64,000 nt of DNA from Dama dama (lineage: Eukaryota > Chordata > Mammalia > Artiodactyla > Cervidae), in the NCBI RefSeq assembly GCF_033118175.1, contig NC_083694.1:43795608-43859607 (forward strand), in the 5' to 3' direction. The first letter of the stretch is position 1. Each line of letters starts with the position of its first letter. A program made the translations under genes and the position numbers. The notes below the pieces were generated by a model. That model was not told where the DNA came from, searched no databases, and saw only the letters and a list, made by a program, of their open reading frames with translations. Positions 23,401-35,400 of this stretch are shown here, piece after piece.

Positions 23401-26400
23401 CTGAAGTTGCAGTGTTTGTGCAGATACCCATGTTGAAAATGAAATTGGCCTCTTCTCTCTAATAGCAGAAATCCAGCTCTGAGCTGTGGAAGTGGAGTGG
23501 AAACCTTACAACCCAGAGGGCGCTTACAGACCAGCTGACATTACATTTAGAGGCGCAGCCTTGGGCCTGGCTCATCCATGCTTTGGTTTCTGTCTGCAGT
23601 CCTTTACATTCATCCATATCTCCCTTTTCCCTACCTATTTGACATCATCCTTACAGTGTATAAGAAGGTTAGCCTGGGGAATTCCCTCGTGGTCCAGTGG
23701 CTGAGACTTCAAGCTCCCCATTCAGGGGCCTGGTTCAATCCCTGGTTAGGGAACTAGATCCCACCTGCCATAGCTAAAGATCCCACATGCCTCAATGAAA
23801 ATCGAAAATCTCGCGTGTCACAGCAAAGACCCAGCACAGCCAGATAAATAAATAGCTATCTTTTTAAAAAGAGAAAATCAGCCTGTATTAAGAGCTACAC
23901 TGGTCAAGATCATGAAAAAGAAGACAGAAACTCCCACAGATCGGAGGAGACTAACAAGACGTGATTAAATGCAATTCTGGACCCTGAATTGGATCCTGGG
24001 ACGTAACTGTGATGTTAGTGGAAAGACTCGTGAAATCCCAGATGTCTGGGTTCAGTTAATAGCCTTGTACTAATGTTGGCATCCTGGACTTGACAGGTGT
24101 TTGTTCCTGGTTGTGTAAGACATTCACATTTGGAGGAGTCTGGGTGAAGGGTAGATGAGAACTTTCTGTACCATCTTCGTAGCTTCTCTAAAGTTCTAAA
24201 TAATTTTCTAAAATTATTCCAGAGTGAAAAGTTGTCTAACCAGAATCATAGAACAGACAGCACCTCATGTGATTTTAATGCCCCAGGTGGCACTAGTGGT
24301 AAAGAACCCACCTGCCAGTGCAGGAGATGTAAGAGACCTGGGTTCTATCCCTGGATCAGGAAGATCCCCTGGAGAAGGGAATGGCAACCTATTCCAGTAT
24401 TCTTGCCAGGAAAGTCCCATGGACAGAGGAGCCTGGTGGACTGCAGTCCGTGGGGTGGCAAAAAATTGAACATGACTGAAGTTACCTAGCATGCATACAC
24501 TGTGTAATTTAGAAGCATTTATAGGAGGAAGCTGAAGTGAAAGTCCACTTTGTAAAGTGACTCACCTGAGTTCTCCAGGAGGTTCTCTCAGGTGATGTCA
24601 GAAAGCCTGGGTCTCTGTCCTCCTCCCACTGCGCCATCTGCTTCTACTGGTCTGTGCATCCCCTCATCTGCAGGATAAGTCATCTGGCTAGCACAGGATA
24701 GACCTAGCTGATAAGTGATCAGGGCGGACCGTGCAGGTGTACAGACTCATGGGCTGCATGTGATACACTTCACTGATGAAAAATATTGAAAATATCTTTT
24801 CAACTGTACTTTCCAATTTAACATGCTTTTGGATGCTGTGTTCCAGGTACATGTATCTAAGGGTTACCCAAGGGAAGAAAAAGTGACTTGCAGCTGGATT
24901 AGGCATCTTCCACTCTCCACCATGATGTTCTCTGTGTAGAGAAGAATGTAAACAGTAAAGGGCGGGGGATGTCCCTGGTGGCTCAGTGGTAAAGAATTTC
25001 CCTGCCAATGCAGGAGACACAGATTGGATCCCTGGTCTGGGAAGGCCCCACTTACCATGGAGCCGCTAAGGCTGTGGGCCACAACTGCTGAGACTGTGCT
25101 CTAGAGCCCGTGTGCTCCACAGCAACAAGCCACCGCAATGACAAGTGAAAAGCACCCATGCACCTCAGCTGCAGAGTAACCCCCGCTCTCTGCAACGTAA
25201 AGACCCAGCCAAAAATAAAAGAAGTAAACAAATGGTTTTTTGAAAAAAAATAAATAAATAGTAAAGGGCCCCATGGGAGTCAGAATGAGATGCCCAGCCA
25301 AGGTGTTCACACCTCTAGAGTGGCCAGCCAGCTTGACTCTGCTGTTAGCTCTGATTTCATACCAACTGTTTGCAAAACTTCTGTCAAATAGACTAGAAAC
25401 AGAGTGACATAACACCTTTGGAATATTTGCCTCTTCATTCTGTCACACAGTGTGGCAGAGAAAGTCATTTGCAAAAGTCACACAGCTGGAATTGTTGAAA
25501 ATAAATCTTGTTCTGCTTTGGGCCCCGTGGAGGGAGCACCCCATCAGTCCAAGATGGGGTGACTCTGGGGAAGTGAAAGCGCCATAAATAGATGTGCACG
25601 GGCACCTCCTGGCAGTCCAGTGGGTAAGACTCCATACTTTCACTATCCGGGACCCAGGTTTGATCTGTGGTCCAGGAACTAAGATTACATAAGCCAAGGG
25701 GCTTGGACAAAAAAAAAGAAAAGATGGGCAAGGCTGAGTGTTTTTAAGCACTAGTGTTGTGAGCAGGCCGCGTTAGTTTAGTACCACCGAGGACGTTTTT
25801 GTGAGGTCACAGAGCAGTCGTTGCTGTGCCATTTGGACTTTCAGTTCTTAGCTTATTTTAACAGTGTTTTTATTTTAAAACCTCCTTTAAAAGAAACACC
25901 TGCCCCTTTTTGGTAGTGAACAATTTATATGGGAGAGGAGAAAATGTTTTTATTATTTTTTTCTGTTTACTTGCTGAAAGTGGTAGTGAACAGATTTCTC
26001 AATTTTGAGGGGATAGGCCATCTCCTGTATTTATTTTTCTGGATTGCCAAATAATAAAATCAGGTTGCACAAAGCCTGTAATATGACCCTGCTAATTTTA
26101 ATATATATATATTCATACATGTACATAGGTTTTTAGGAAGATACATAAAAAATTGTTAGCCTGTGAGAAGGAGGAGTATGGGGAGGGACTGTACCTTTTT
26201 ACTTCATATTTTTCTGTACCATTTTGACTTCTTGCTATAAGCATGCATTTTTTGAATAATTTTTAAAACTTGTGATTTCCAAGATAGCTTTCTTTCACAT
26301 CAGCTGCCTTTGTAGGTGTTTTCTGAGTAGCCCCTCTGGTCTCACCTATGTTTCTCCCACTACCACAAGGTCAGGACTGTTTGACCCTTTCCTCCAATGA

Positions 26401-29400
26401 CCTTGGTGGTGTCTATCCTGCGCCCACTCTCAGTGTCCCTCATGGACTTGTAGCTTTTGGGGCCCTTGGGAATCATGTGGTGCAGGTTCCTCTCTCACAA
26501 GTGTGGTACTCAAGACCCATGTGGCCCTTCCCAGCCTGTTTGAAATCTCAGAGACTGTCTTGCTTTTGGATGAGCTATAAAGTAGGGAAAACCACTAGAC
26601 TATTCGGGTATGCCTAAATCAAATCCTTTATGATTATACAGTGAAATAGATTCAAGGGATTAGATCTGATACAGTGCCTGAAGAACTGTAGACGGAGGTT
26701 CATGACATTATACAGGAGGCAGGGATCAAGACCATCACCATGAAAAAGAAATGCAAAAAGGCAAAATGTTGTCTGAGGAGGCCTTACAAATAGCTGTGAA
26801 AAGAAGAGACGTGAAAGGCAAAAGAGAAAAGGAAAGATATACCCATTTGAATGCAGAGTTCCAAAGAATAGCAAGGAGAGATAAGAAAGCCTTCCTCAGT
26901 CAGTGCAGAGAAATAGAAGAAAACAATAGAATGGGAAAGACTAGAGATCTCTTTAAGAAAATTAGAGATACCAAGGGAACATTTCATGGAAAGATGAGCA
27001 CAATAAAGGACAGAAACAGTATGGACCTAACAGAAGCAGAAGATATTAAGAAGAGGTGGCAAGAATACCCAGAAGAACTATACAAAAATGATCTTCATGA
27101 CCCAGATAATCATGATGGTGTGATCACTCATCTAGAGCCAGACATCCTGCGAAGTCAAGTGGGCCTTTGTAAGCATCACTAAAAACAAAGCTAGTGGAGG
27201 TGATGGAATTCCAGTTGAGCTATTTCAAATCCTAAAAGATGATGTGAAGTGCTGCACTCAATATGCCAGCAAATTTGGAAAACTCAGCAGTGGCCACAGG
27301 ACTGGAAAAGTCAGTTTTCATTCCAATCCCAAAGAAAGGCAATGCTAAAGAATGCTCAAACTACCGCAACAATTGCACCCATCTCACAGGCTAGCAAAGT
27401 AATGCTCAAAATTCTCCAAGCTAGGCTTCAACAGTACGTAAACCATGAACTTCCAGATGTTGAAGCTGGATTTAGAAAAGGCAGAGGAAGCAGAGATCAA
27501 ATTGCCAACATCTGTTGAATCATCAAAAAAGCAAGAGAGTTCCAGAAAAACACCTACTTCTGCTTTATTGACTATGCGAAAGCCTTTGACTGTGTGGATC
27601 ACAACAAACTGTGGAAAATTCTGAAAGAGATGGGAATACTAGACCCCCTGACCTGCCTCCTGAGAAATCTGTATGCAGGTCAGGAAGCAACAGTTAGAAC
27701 TGGACGAGGAACAACAGACTGGTCCAAATTGGGAAAGGAGTACATCAAGGCTGTATGTTGTCACCCTGCTTATTTAACTTATATGTAGAGTACATCATGA
27801 GAAACACTGGGCTGGGTGAAGCACAAACTGGAGTCAAGATTGCCAGGAGAATTATCAATAACCTCAGATATGCAGATGACACCACCCTTACAGCAGAAAG
27901 TGAAGAACTAAAGAGCCTCTTGATGTGAGTAAAAGAGGAGAGTGAAAAAGTTGGCTTAAAACTCAACATTCAGAAAACTAAGATGATGGCATCTGGTCCC
28001 ATCACTTCATGGCAAATAGATGGGGAAGCAATGGAAACAGTGACAGACTTTATTTTGGGAGGCTCCAAAATCACGGCAGATGATGACTGGAGCCATAAAA
28101 TTCAAAGATGCTTGCCCCTTGGAAGAAAAGTTATCACCAACCTAGACAGCATATTAAAAAGCAGAGACTTTGCCAACAAAGGCCCATCTTGTCAAGGCTA
28201 TGGTTTTTCCAGTAGTCATTTGTGGATGTGAGAGTTGGAGTATAAAGAAAGCTGAGCACCGAAGAATCGATGCTTTTGAACTGTGGTATTGGAGAAGACT
28301 CTTGAGAGTCACGTGGACAGCAAGGCGATCCAACCAGTCCATCCTAAAGGAAATCAGTCCTGAATATTCATTGGAAGAACTGATGCTGAAGCTGAAACTG
28401 CAGTACTTTGGCCACCTGATGTGAAGAACTGAGTCATTGGGAAAGACCCTGATGCTAGGGAAGATTGAAGGCAGGAGGAGAAGGGGAAGACAGAGGATGA
28501 GATGGTTGGATGGCATCACCAACTCAATGGACATGAGTTTGAGTAAACTCCGGGAGTTGGTGATGGGCAGGGAGGCCTGGCGTGCTGCAGTCCATGGGGT
28601 TGCAAAGAGTCAAACACGACTGAGCAACTGAGCTGAGCTGAACTGAAGAAAGATTGAGGTGGGATGCCTTACCTGCTCACAGGCCTGACATCCCTGTGTG
28701 TCCTCAAGGGCTGCCGATTGGTACCTGAGTATTGTTTATGCTCCAACAATATAGAGCCGACATCGTACATCCTAAGGTTCATTTCAGGTTGTAGAAGGAA
28801 GAGTTCCCTACTGCTAAAACACTGAGACCTCGTGGCCTAAGGTTGTTGGTCTAGGAAGCTCAAAGGGCGCCCCTGGTGGAGGCCCAGCCCAAGGGAAATG
28901 TGCCAGGGCTGTTGCGGAGGCCTTGCCCCTCTCTGGACGTTTCTTTCAGCCTGCATTATGGTGGGCTCCTTGGAAAATTTAAACTGTGACACTTGAGGTG
29001 ACATTTTCTTAGTAAGATTCCTGCCTCGCAGACAAGTGACAAAAAAAAATATCACTTCAGTCTGGAGTGCTGAGGGAGAGCACAGACTGGGGACTGAGCA
29101 GGTGTGAAGGAGAACCTGGCTTTACTGGGGGCCACACGGTTGGACAGGAAGGTCCCCTGGTCTCACTGGGGGCTCTCACGGTCCTGGGGGAGAGGAGCAC
29201 CAGGACACAGTTAACACTCGCGTCTTTTGTGTCTTTCTCACCGTCTGGGTCCTCAGTTGACTTCTCTCACTTCTACCCTAAGGTTGTGGAAAGGAGGAGG
29301 ACGCCAGCCGAGATCAGAGAAGAGTTTGAGCGGCTGCAGCGCGAGAGGGAGGAGAGGCGACTGCAGCAACGCACCAACCCCAAGGTCAGTGTCTGGTTCT

Positions 29401-32400
29401 GAGGGGAGCAGCAGTCTGACGTGGTCAGTGCTGTGGGCTCTTACAGTGAGGACGTGAGAATTGGGAAGAACTGAGTGTCACTTATCAGGTCTCAGAGTGG
29501 CGCCTGCCTGGAGGGCCACTAGCAGGCCTGCTGGCGATGCCTGAAGAGAAGGCAAAACAGGAGACATCCCGAGTAGGGGCACGGGCCAGCTGGTGAAGGA
29601 CCCATCCTTATAATCATGCTGCTCGAGCCCTTGACTGTAAGAATCAGCCAGAGGCCCGTGTCAAGAGAGGACAGCCACCTGCCCACACACTGAGACCCAG
29701 GGTTCCTTGCAAACCAGTTAGGATACGGAGGGCCAGAGAGCCCAGACCATGGGGCGTTTCCAAACCGCATTAAGTGGGGGCCATGTGTGCATCACTCAGG
29801 ACAGCAGCACCGTGAACACCGGGTAACAGGCTGTTTCTGCAGCCATAGGGTGACCTCTTTTACCCGTCAGTCAGGTTCCCGATGGAGGCCGAGTCATATA
29901 TCTCAGGGACATGCCTGAGTCTGAGAGTTACTTTTCAGTCCAGTTATGGTCTCTCCTTCCTGTGATTCATTAGGGAGGCAGATTGTTCTGGTTGTGCACC
30001 TCGGTCCCATGACACACAGGATAACTCGGTCAGTTCACGGTGCCAGTGGTACTGAATGACTAACTGCACTTGGCCCAGGGTTCCTGCTCCACAGTGTTTA
30101 ATAATAAGGAAACTCAGCAGGCGGGCTCTGTCAGTGTGGCTGGGACAGCCCGGCAGGCAGCCTGAAGATATTCTAAAGGAAAAGAACAAATGCTGGCTTA
30201 CACGAGGGAAGCTTGATGTTAGGAGTTTCTGATCACATGCACTGTACAAAATGGACTTTTCTAAGACCCTACATCATTTAAAGGCCCACATATTCAGAGA
30301 ACTCCCTTCTCTTCAAATCCTGTTACATTGCAGGGTGTATTTGTAAATGCCAGGGCCTCTCCTTTTCACCCCTTCAGCGAGTGACAGCTTCAGCAGAACA
30401 GTTACTTTGGGTCAGCCAAGACAGAGACTTGAAACAGTGGCTGCACCAATCAAGGGCTGTGAGATGTTGAGACGGTTGAAAATCTCCGAGGTGCTCTGAA
30501 CCATCCTGAAGGGTTCCCTTCTCTGGGGTCCAGCCAGCACACCAGAGGGAGTCTGGGCAGATGTCAGCGTTGGCAGGTGGAGGTCAGGGTCCAGGAGCGG
30601 GGAGGGGTGCCTGGCAGGAGTGGGCTGTTCCTGTGGGGTCTTTGCTTTGCTGGCTGAAGTTCTGCTGCCATCAGAGCAGTGAGGGGGAAAGAGTGTCACA
30701 GCAGCCCATGCCTCTGTGTCCTGGATGAGATGGCCCATCTGGGTGTGCGCGGTGATCGTTTATTGTGCTTCTATGTAGATGTGTCTCCAGGCCATGTTTG
30801 TGTGGAATGAGGAAGCACAGCTGTGACCATTCCACACGGGTATGCGGGATATTGTACGATTCCCAATACTTCGCTACTTCTATAAAGTGCTGCCGGATAA
30901 ATAAAGATATTTCCTAACTAGAAGTACTGAGTGATAACCAGATGTTGGCTCTGCAGCATTTTGAAGAGAGGTTTCGAGCTGGATTTTTTATTTCATTTCC
31001 AAGTGTTTTGCTTTGCAAGATGAGCAGTGAGGTTTAGCGTGTTCTCATCCTAAGATGAGAGGGGTGATCTCTTTTTTGACGACCAGAGGGAGGAGGACCC
31101 TTCTGATGATCGTGGGGCTTGCACTAGTCTGTCACCCGGACCCCACAGGGGACCATGGCTTATAGGGGAGGGGAACGGCAGACTGGATAATGTTCGTAGT
31201 ACACCCCCTGAAACTGGGGTGGGTATTTCTCCATTTTCACAAGAGTTCACTGGGGAGGAATTTTCCAGTTGGAGTATGTACCAAGAACAGGCAAAAAAAT
31301 CAAGTGGGAAAAACCCGTAGTTTGGAAATACCACCTCTGATGCAGTAATGCGGGATGCAGAGCTCACCCTTTGACCTCTGTGCAGGTTTCTAGTTTGTAA
31401 AATAAGGATGCTTATCCTAGCCACCATGCCAAGTTATTAAATGATTGAAGAAATATGACATAGATATTAATTTCTTAGAGACAGACAAGTCTGCTCTGTA
31501 AGTGCAAAGTGGTATGCATACCGAGGTGAGGTTAAGAACTTGCTTCAATGACTTGATAAGCACCGCATGGAAAGCACTCACCTCACTCGGGTGGTCCATT
31601 GCCCCCAGTAGCTGGGTTTGTTCAGAGGAAGTCTGTCAGTTGGGTTCTGGAAATGGCCGTCTACAGATACCACCCCCCTGCTCCCTTAGCCGAAGTACAG
31701 TGCCTTCCCTGTGTTCAGCCACCTGTGAGTCCTGCCTTGGGTGAGGGTGCTGCGGGGTGGGAAGGAGGGAGTGGGTGCCAGCTCCAGCAGGCGCCTCCTT
31801 CCCTCTGGCCCTGCAGCTGGCGGGACCCAAGCGAGCACACGGGCTCCACGTATGCCAGGGCAGCCTGGGGAGCCTCGCACTTGGCATCAGGGCTCTGGAT
31901 TCGGACTCCATCCACAGCTCTGGGCCCTGGACCCAGTCACTTCTCCAGCCTTAGCTCGGTTTCTTCCTGTGTGAAATGAGAGGTTTGCCATGAGGCCCAG
32001 AGCATAGGGTCACATCCTCAGACCCCAAAATCCTTAGCCTTGTCACCTGTTTTCTGTCTTTCAGGCCATGTGCGATCAAATTCCTCTGTCTGCATTTCCT
32101 GCTGGAAAATGCCAAGCTCAGGTTGTTGGGTCCCAGGGTCTCCAGGGCACTCCACATTGAGCCAGTGTTGGGGAGGGGATTTACAGTCAGACAGACGGTG
32201 AGGTTCGTCTGAATCCTTGAGGGCTGAGTCTGACTGGGGTCTGAGGGGACTACCCTGGCCTTCCTCTCTCCATCCTTAAGATCATGCGATAGGCTTGTTC
32301 TCTGCCGTGTTCACGTCATATTGATTACTGTCATCCCTTTCTTTTGCTGATACCTGTAAATCCTCTCTCTCTGGACAGCAGCCAGTTCTGGAAGTCAGAC

Positions 32401-35400
32401 TTTCACTGCCTTTTTAATGAACTTGTCCAGACCCCATAAGAAGCAGGGCATTAAGTCAAAGATTGTTTAGTGGGCTTCATTGTCTGACTTTGAGAGTATC
32501 CTCTCCTTTCTTTCGGACCCTGTTACATAAGAGTTTCATGGAGATTGTTTCTGGGTTCCTTGGACCATTTGTTCTCCTTTCACTGTTACAGAGGTTGACA
32601 TAAACTCTCTGGTAAGTTTATGTCTTCCTGACTTTAGAAGGGCCATCTTATCAGTGTGGTTTTCTATAATAGCTGAAAATCACAATTCAACTTTATCAGG
32701 AAAAAAAAAAATGTAAAATAATGTGTCAAGGAAGACATGTAAGCCCAAAGTAGTTTCATAAAGTTTTTTTTTTTAAAGATTTGTTTTGGTTGCCATGCCT
32801 AATGATTATAGTCCTTGGAATGAGTTGGTCGTTATGGCTTCAGTCTGTTCCATGGAAGTGACTCTAATGTCATAAACCGAATCGACTTGGCTGACAGGAT
32901 AATCGTGCAGAAGAAAAGCTGTTTGAACCCATATGTTTGTTGTGCTCAGTGGCAGAAAGGGGCAATTTACCGTATGTAGAAATGGGCTGTGTTGAAAATG
33001 AACAAACTGGGGTAATGTCACCAAAGAAGAAGGGACCAGGTCAAAAAAGTGCTGTGATATTAAGCGGATCTTTGGGGGAGAGGCAAGGTGGCCAACTGGA
33101 GGGATGTATAGAAAGCTCTTTTACCTGGGTCGTAGCTACATCCGCATCCTGCCAGTGAGATGGCTGATAAACCAAGTGTCAGGATTAAAGACTACAGGGC
33201 GGGGTAGTGGGGTGGCATTGCAGCTGGGACCGAGTTTCCTTAGAAACCCTGGTAAGTTGAGTTGAAAACTCAAAAAGCTGGCTTAAAACTCAGCATTCAG
33301 AAAAGAGTGATCACCGAATCCGGTCCCATCACTTTATGGAAAATCAGTTCAGTTGCTCAGTCATGTCTGACTCTTTGTGACCTCATGGACTGCAGCACAC
33401 CAGGCTTCCCTGTCCATCACCAACTCCTGGAGCTTGCTCAAATTCATGTCCATCGACTCGGTGATGCCATCCAACCATCTCATCCTCTGTCGTCCCCTTC
33501 TCCTCCTGCCTTCAGTCTTTCCCATCATCAGGGTCTTTTCCAGTGAGTCAGTTCTTCACATCAGGTGGCTAAAGTATTGGAGTTTCAGCTTCAACATCAG
33601 TCCTTCCAATGAACACCCAGGACTGATCTCCTTTAGGATGGACTGGTTGGATCTCCTTGCAGTCCAAGGGACTCTCAGGAGTCTTCTCCAACACCACAGT
33701 TCAAAAGCATCAATTCTTCGGCGCTCAGCTTTCTTTGTAGTCCAACTCTCACATCCATACGTGACCACTGGAAAAACCATAGCCTTGACTAGATGGACCT
33801 TTGTTGGCAAAGTAATGTCTCTGCTTTTTAAAATGCTGTCTAGGTTGGTCATAACTTTCCTTCCAAGGAGTAAGCATCTTTTAATTTCATGGCTGCAATC
33901 ACCATCAGACTAAAATCTGATTTAGTACCAATTTAATAATAAAACGATATAAGCTTGCATATATTGAGTTAGTGGTTGGAAGAAGTCTAACCCAAATCTG
34001 CCTCTCATTCCTGAGTCATGTCTTTCCACTGTATAAAAAGCATATTATGTTGGAAGTGAAAATGAATTGTAAGTTGCAGCCAAACCCTGTTTGACTCATA
34101 GGGAAGTCTAATTCTGGTGCTGTGACCAGTCAGTTTTCAGAAGGTCATTTTCCTGGAAGCAGAAGGAGAGCAGAAAGCAAGCATCAGGACCACTCTCTGA
34201 AGTGAGGAGGACCTGTCCTTGCAGCCTCACAGTGACCTGATCAGTCCCTGTCTGGGGCGGCTCCTCAGACATGGCTGGCACCTGAGCCTCACGTTCTCAC
34301 TTCTCCACCCCTCCGGGTCATTTTCTTTCTTTTTTGGGGGGGGACGGGGCAGTCATTTTCCATAAACTTGAATCAGCACCAAAGGCTGTCAAATCATAAA
34401 AGTGACCAGCTCATTGGAGTTTTCGACTATTTGGGCCTTATTTAAAGAAACAACAAAATAGTTGAGAGAAAGTGATGCTTTGAGCACTGTTTTTAAACTT
34501 CTAGAGTCTGCTGTACCCTCTGGTGAGTCAGTTGATTGTCAGTATGGAGTTAACACAGATGTTTATCATTGCAGAGGTTTTCTTTGGGAAAGGAAAGAAA
34601 ACCGACTTTAATGTTATTCTGGAAGTTTTAGCCAATACAACTAGACAAATAGTAAAAGAGATATAAATATTGGAAGGGTTTTCATTATTTGCCTTTGGTT
34701 TGATTGCATGTCTTTATTTATTTGTTTGGCTGCATCATGTGACATATGGGATCTTAGTTCCCCAAGCAGGATTAAACCCATGCCCCCTGCATTGGGAGTA
34801 CAGAGTCTTAGTCAGTGGGTCCAGAAAGTCCCTGATTGCCTTTCTTTAAAGAACCAACTGAGGGACTTCCCTGCTAGTCCAGTGCTTAAGACTCCAAGTT
34901 CCCAATGTAAGGCACCCAGGTTAGATCCCTGGTCAGGGAACTAAGATCCCATGTGCTACAACTAAGGTTTTGTGTGCCACAACTAAGACCTGGTGCAGCC
35001 AAGCAAATAACTATTTTAGAAAGAAAAGGGGCTTCCCTGGTGGCTCAGATGGTTTAAAAAAAAAAAAAATTGCCTGCAATGTGGGAGACCCAGGTTCAAT
35101 CCCAGGGTCAGGAAGATCCCCTGGAGAAGGGAATGGCTACCCATTCCAGCGTTCTTGCCCAGAGAATCCCATGGACAGAGGAACCTGAGAGGCTACAGTC
35201 CGTGGGGTCGCAAAGAGTCAGACACCACTGAGCGACTAACACTTTCCCCTCTCACTTAGAATGAGAAAACAGACTGAAAACTGTCATGAGTTGCATGAGT
35301 TGGCCAGTGACGAAACCCACATATGTAAGTCAGTGGCTCGTGAATCAGTGGTTCATGACCCTGCTTCCCTCCTGGCCCCAGCACAGAGCCAGAGGAGCCG

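Noticed and set aside
29067..29402. Longer frame starting before DNAJC11 exon 4
   Set aside because: The extension upstream of 29283 is intron read in frame by chance; the acceptor TACCCTAAG and the match to the known protein set the exon start.
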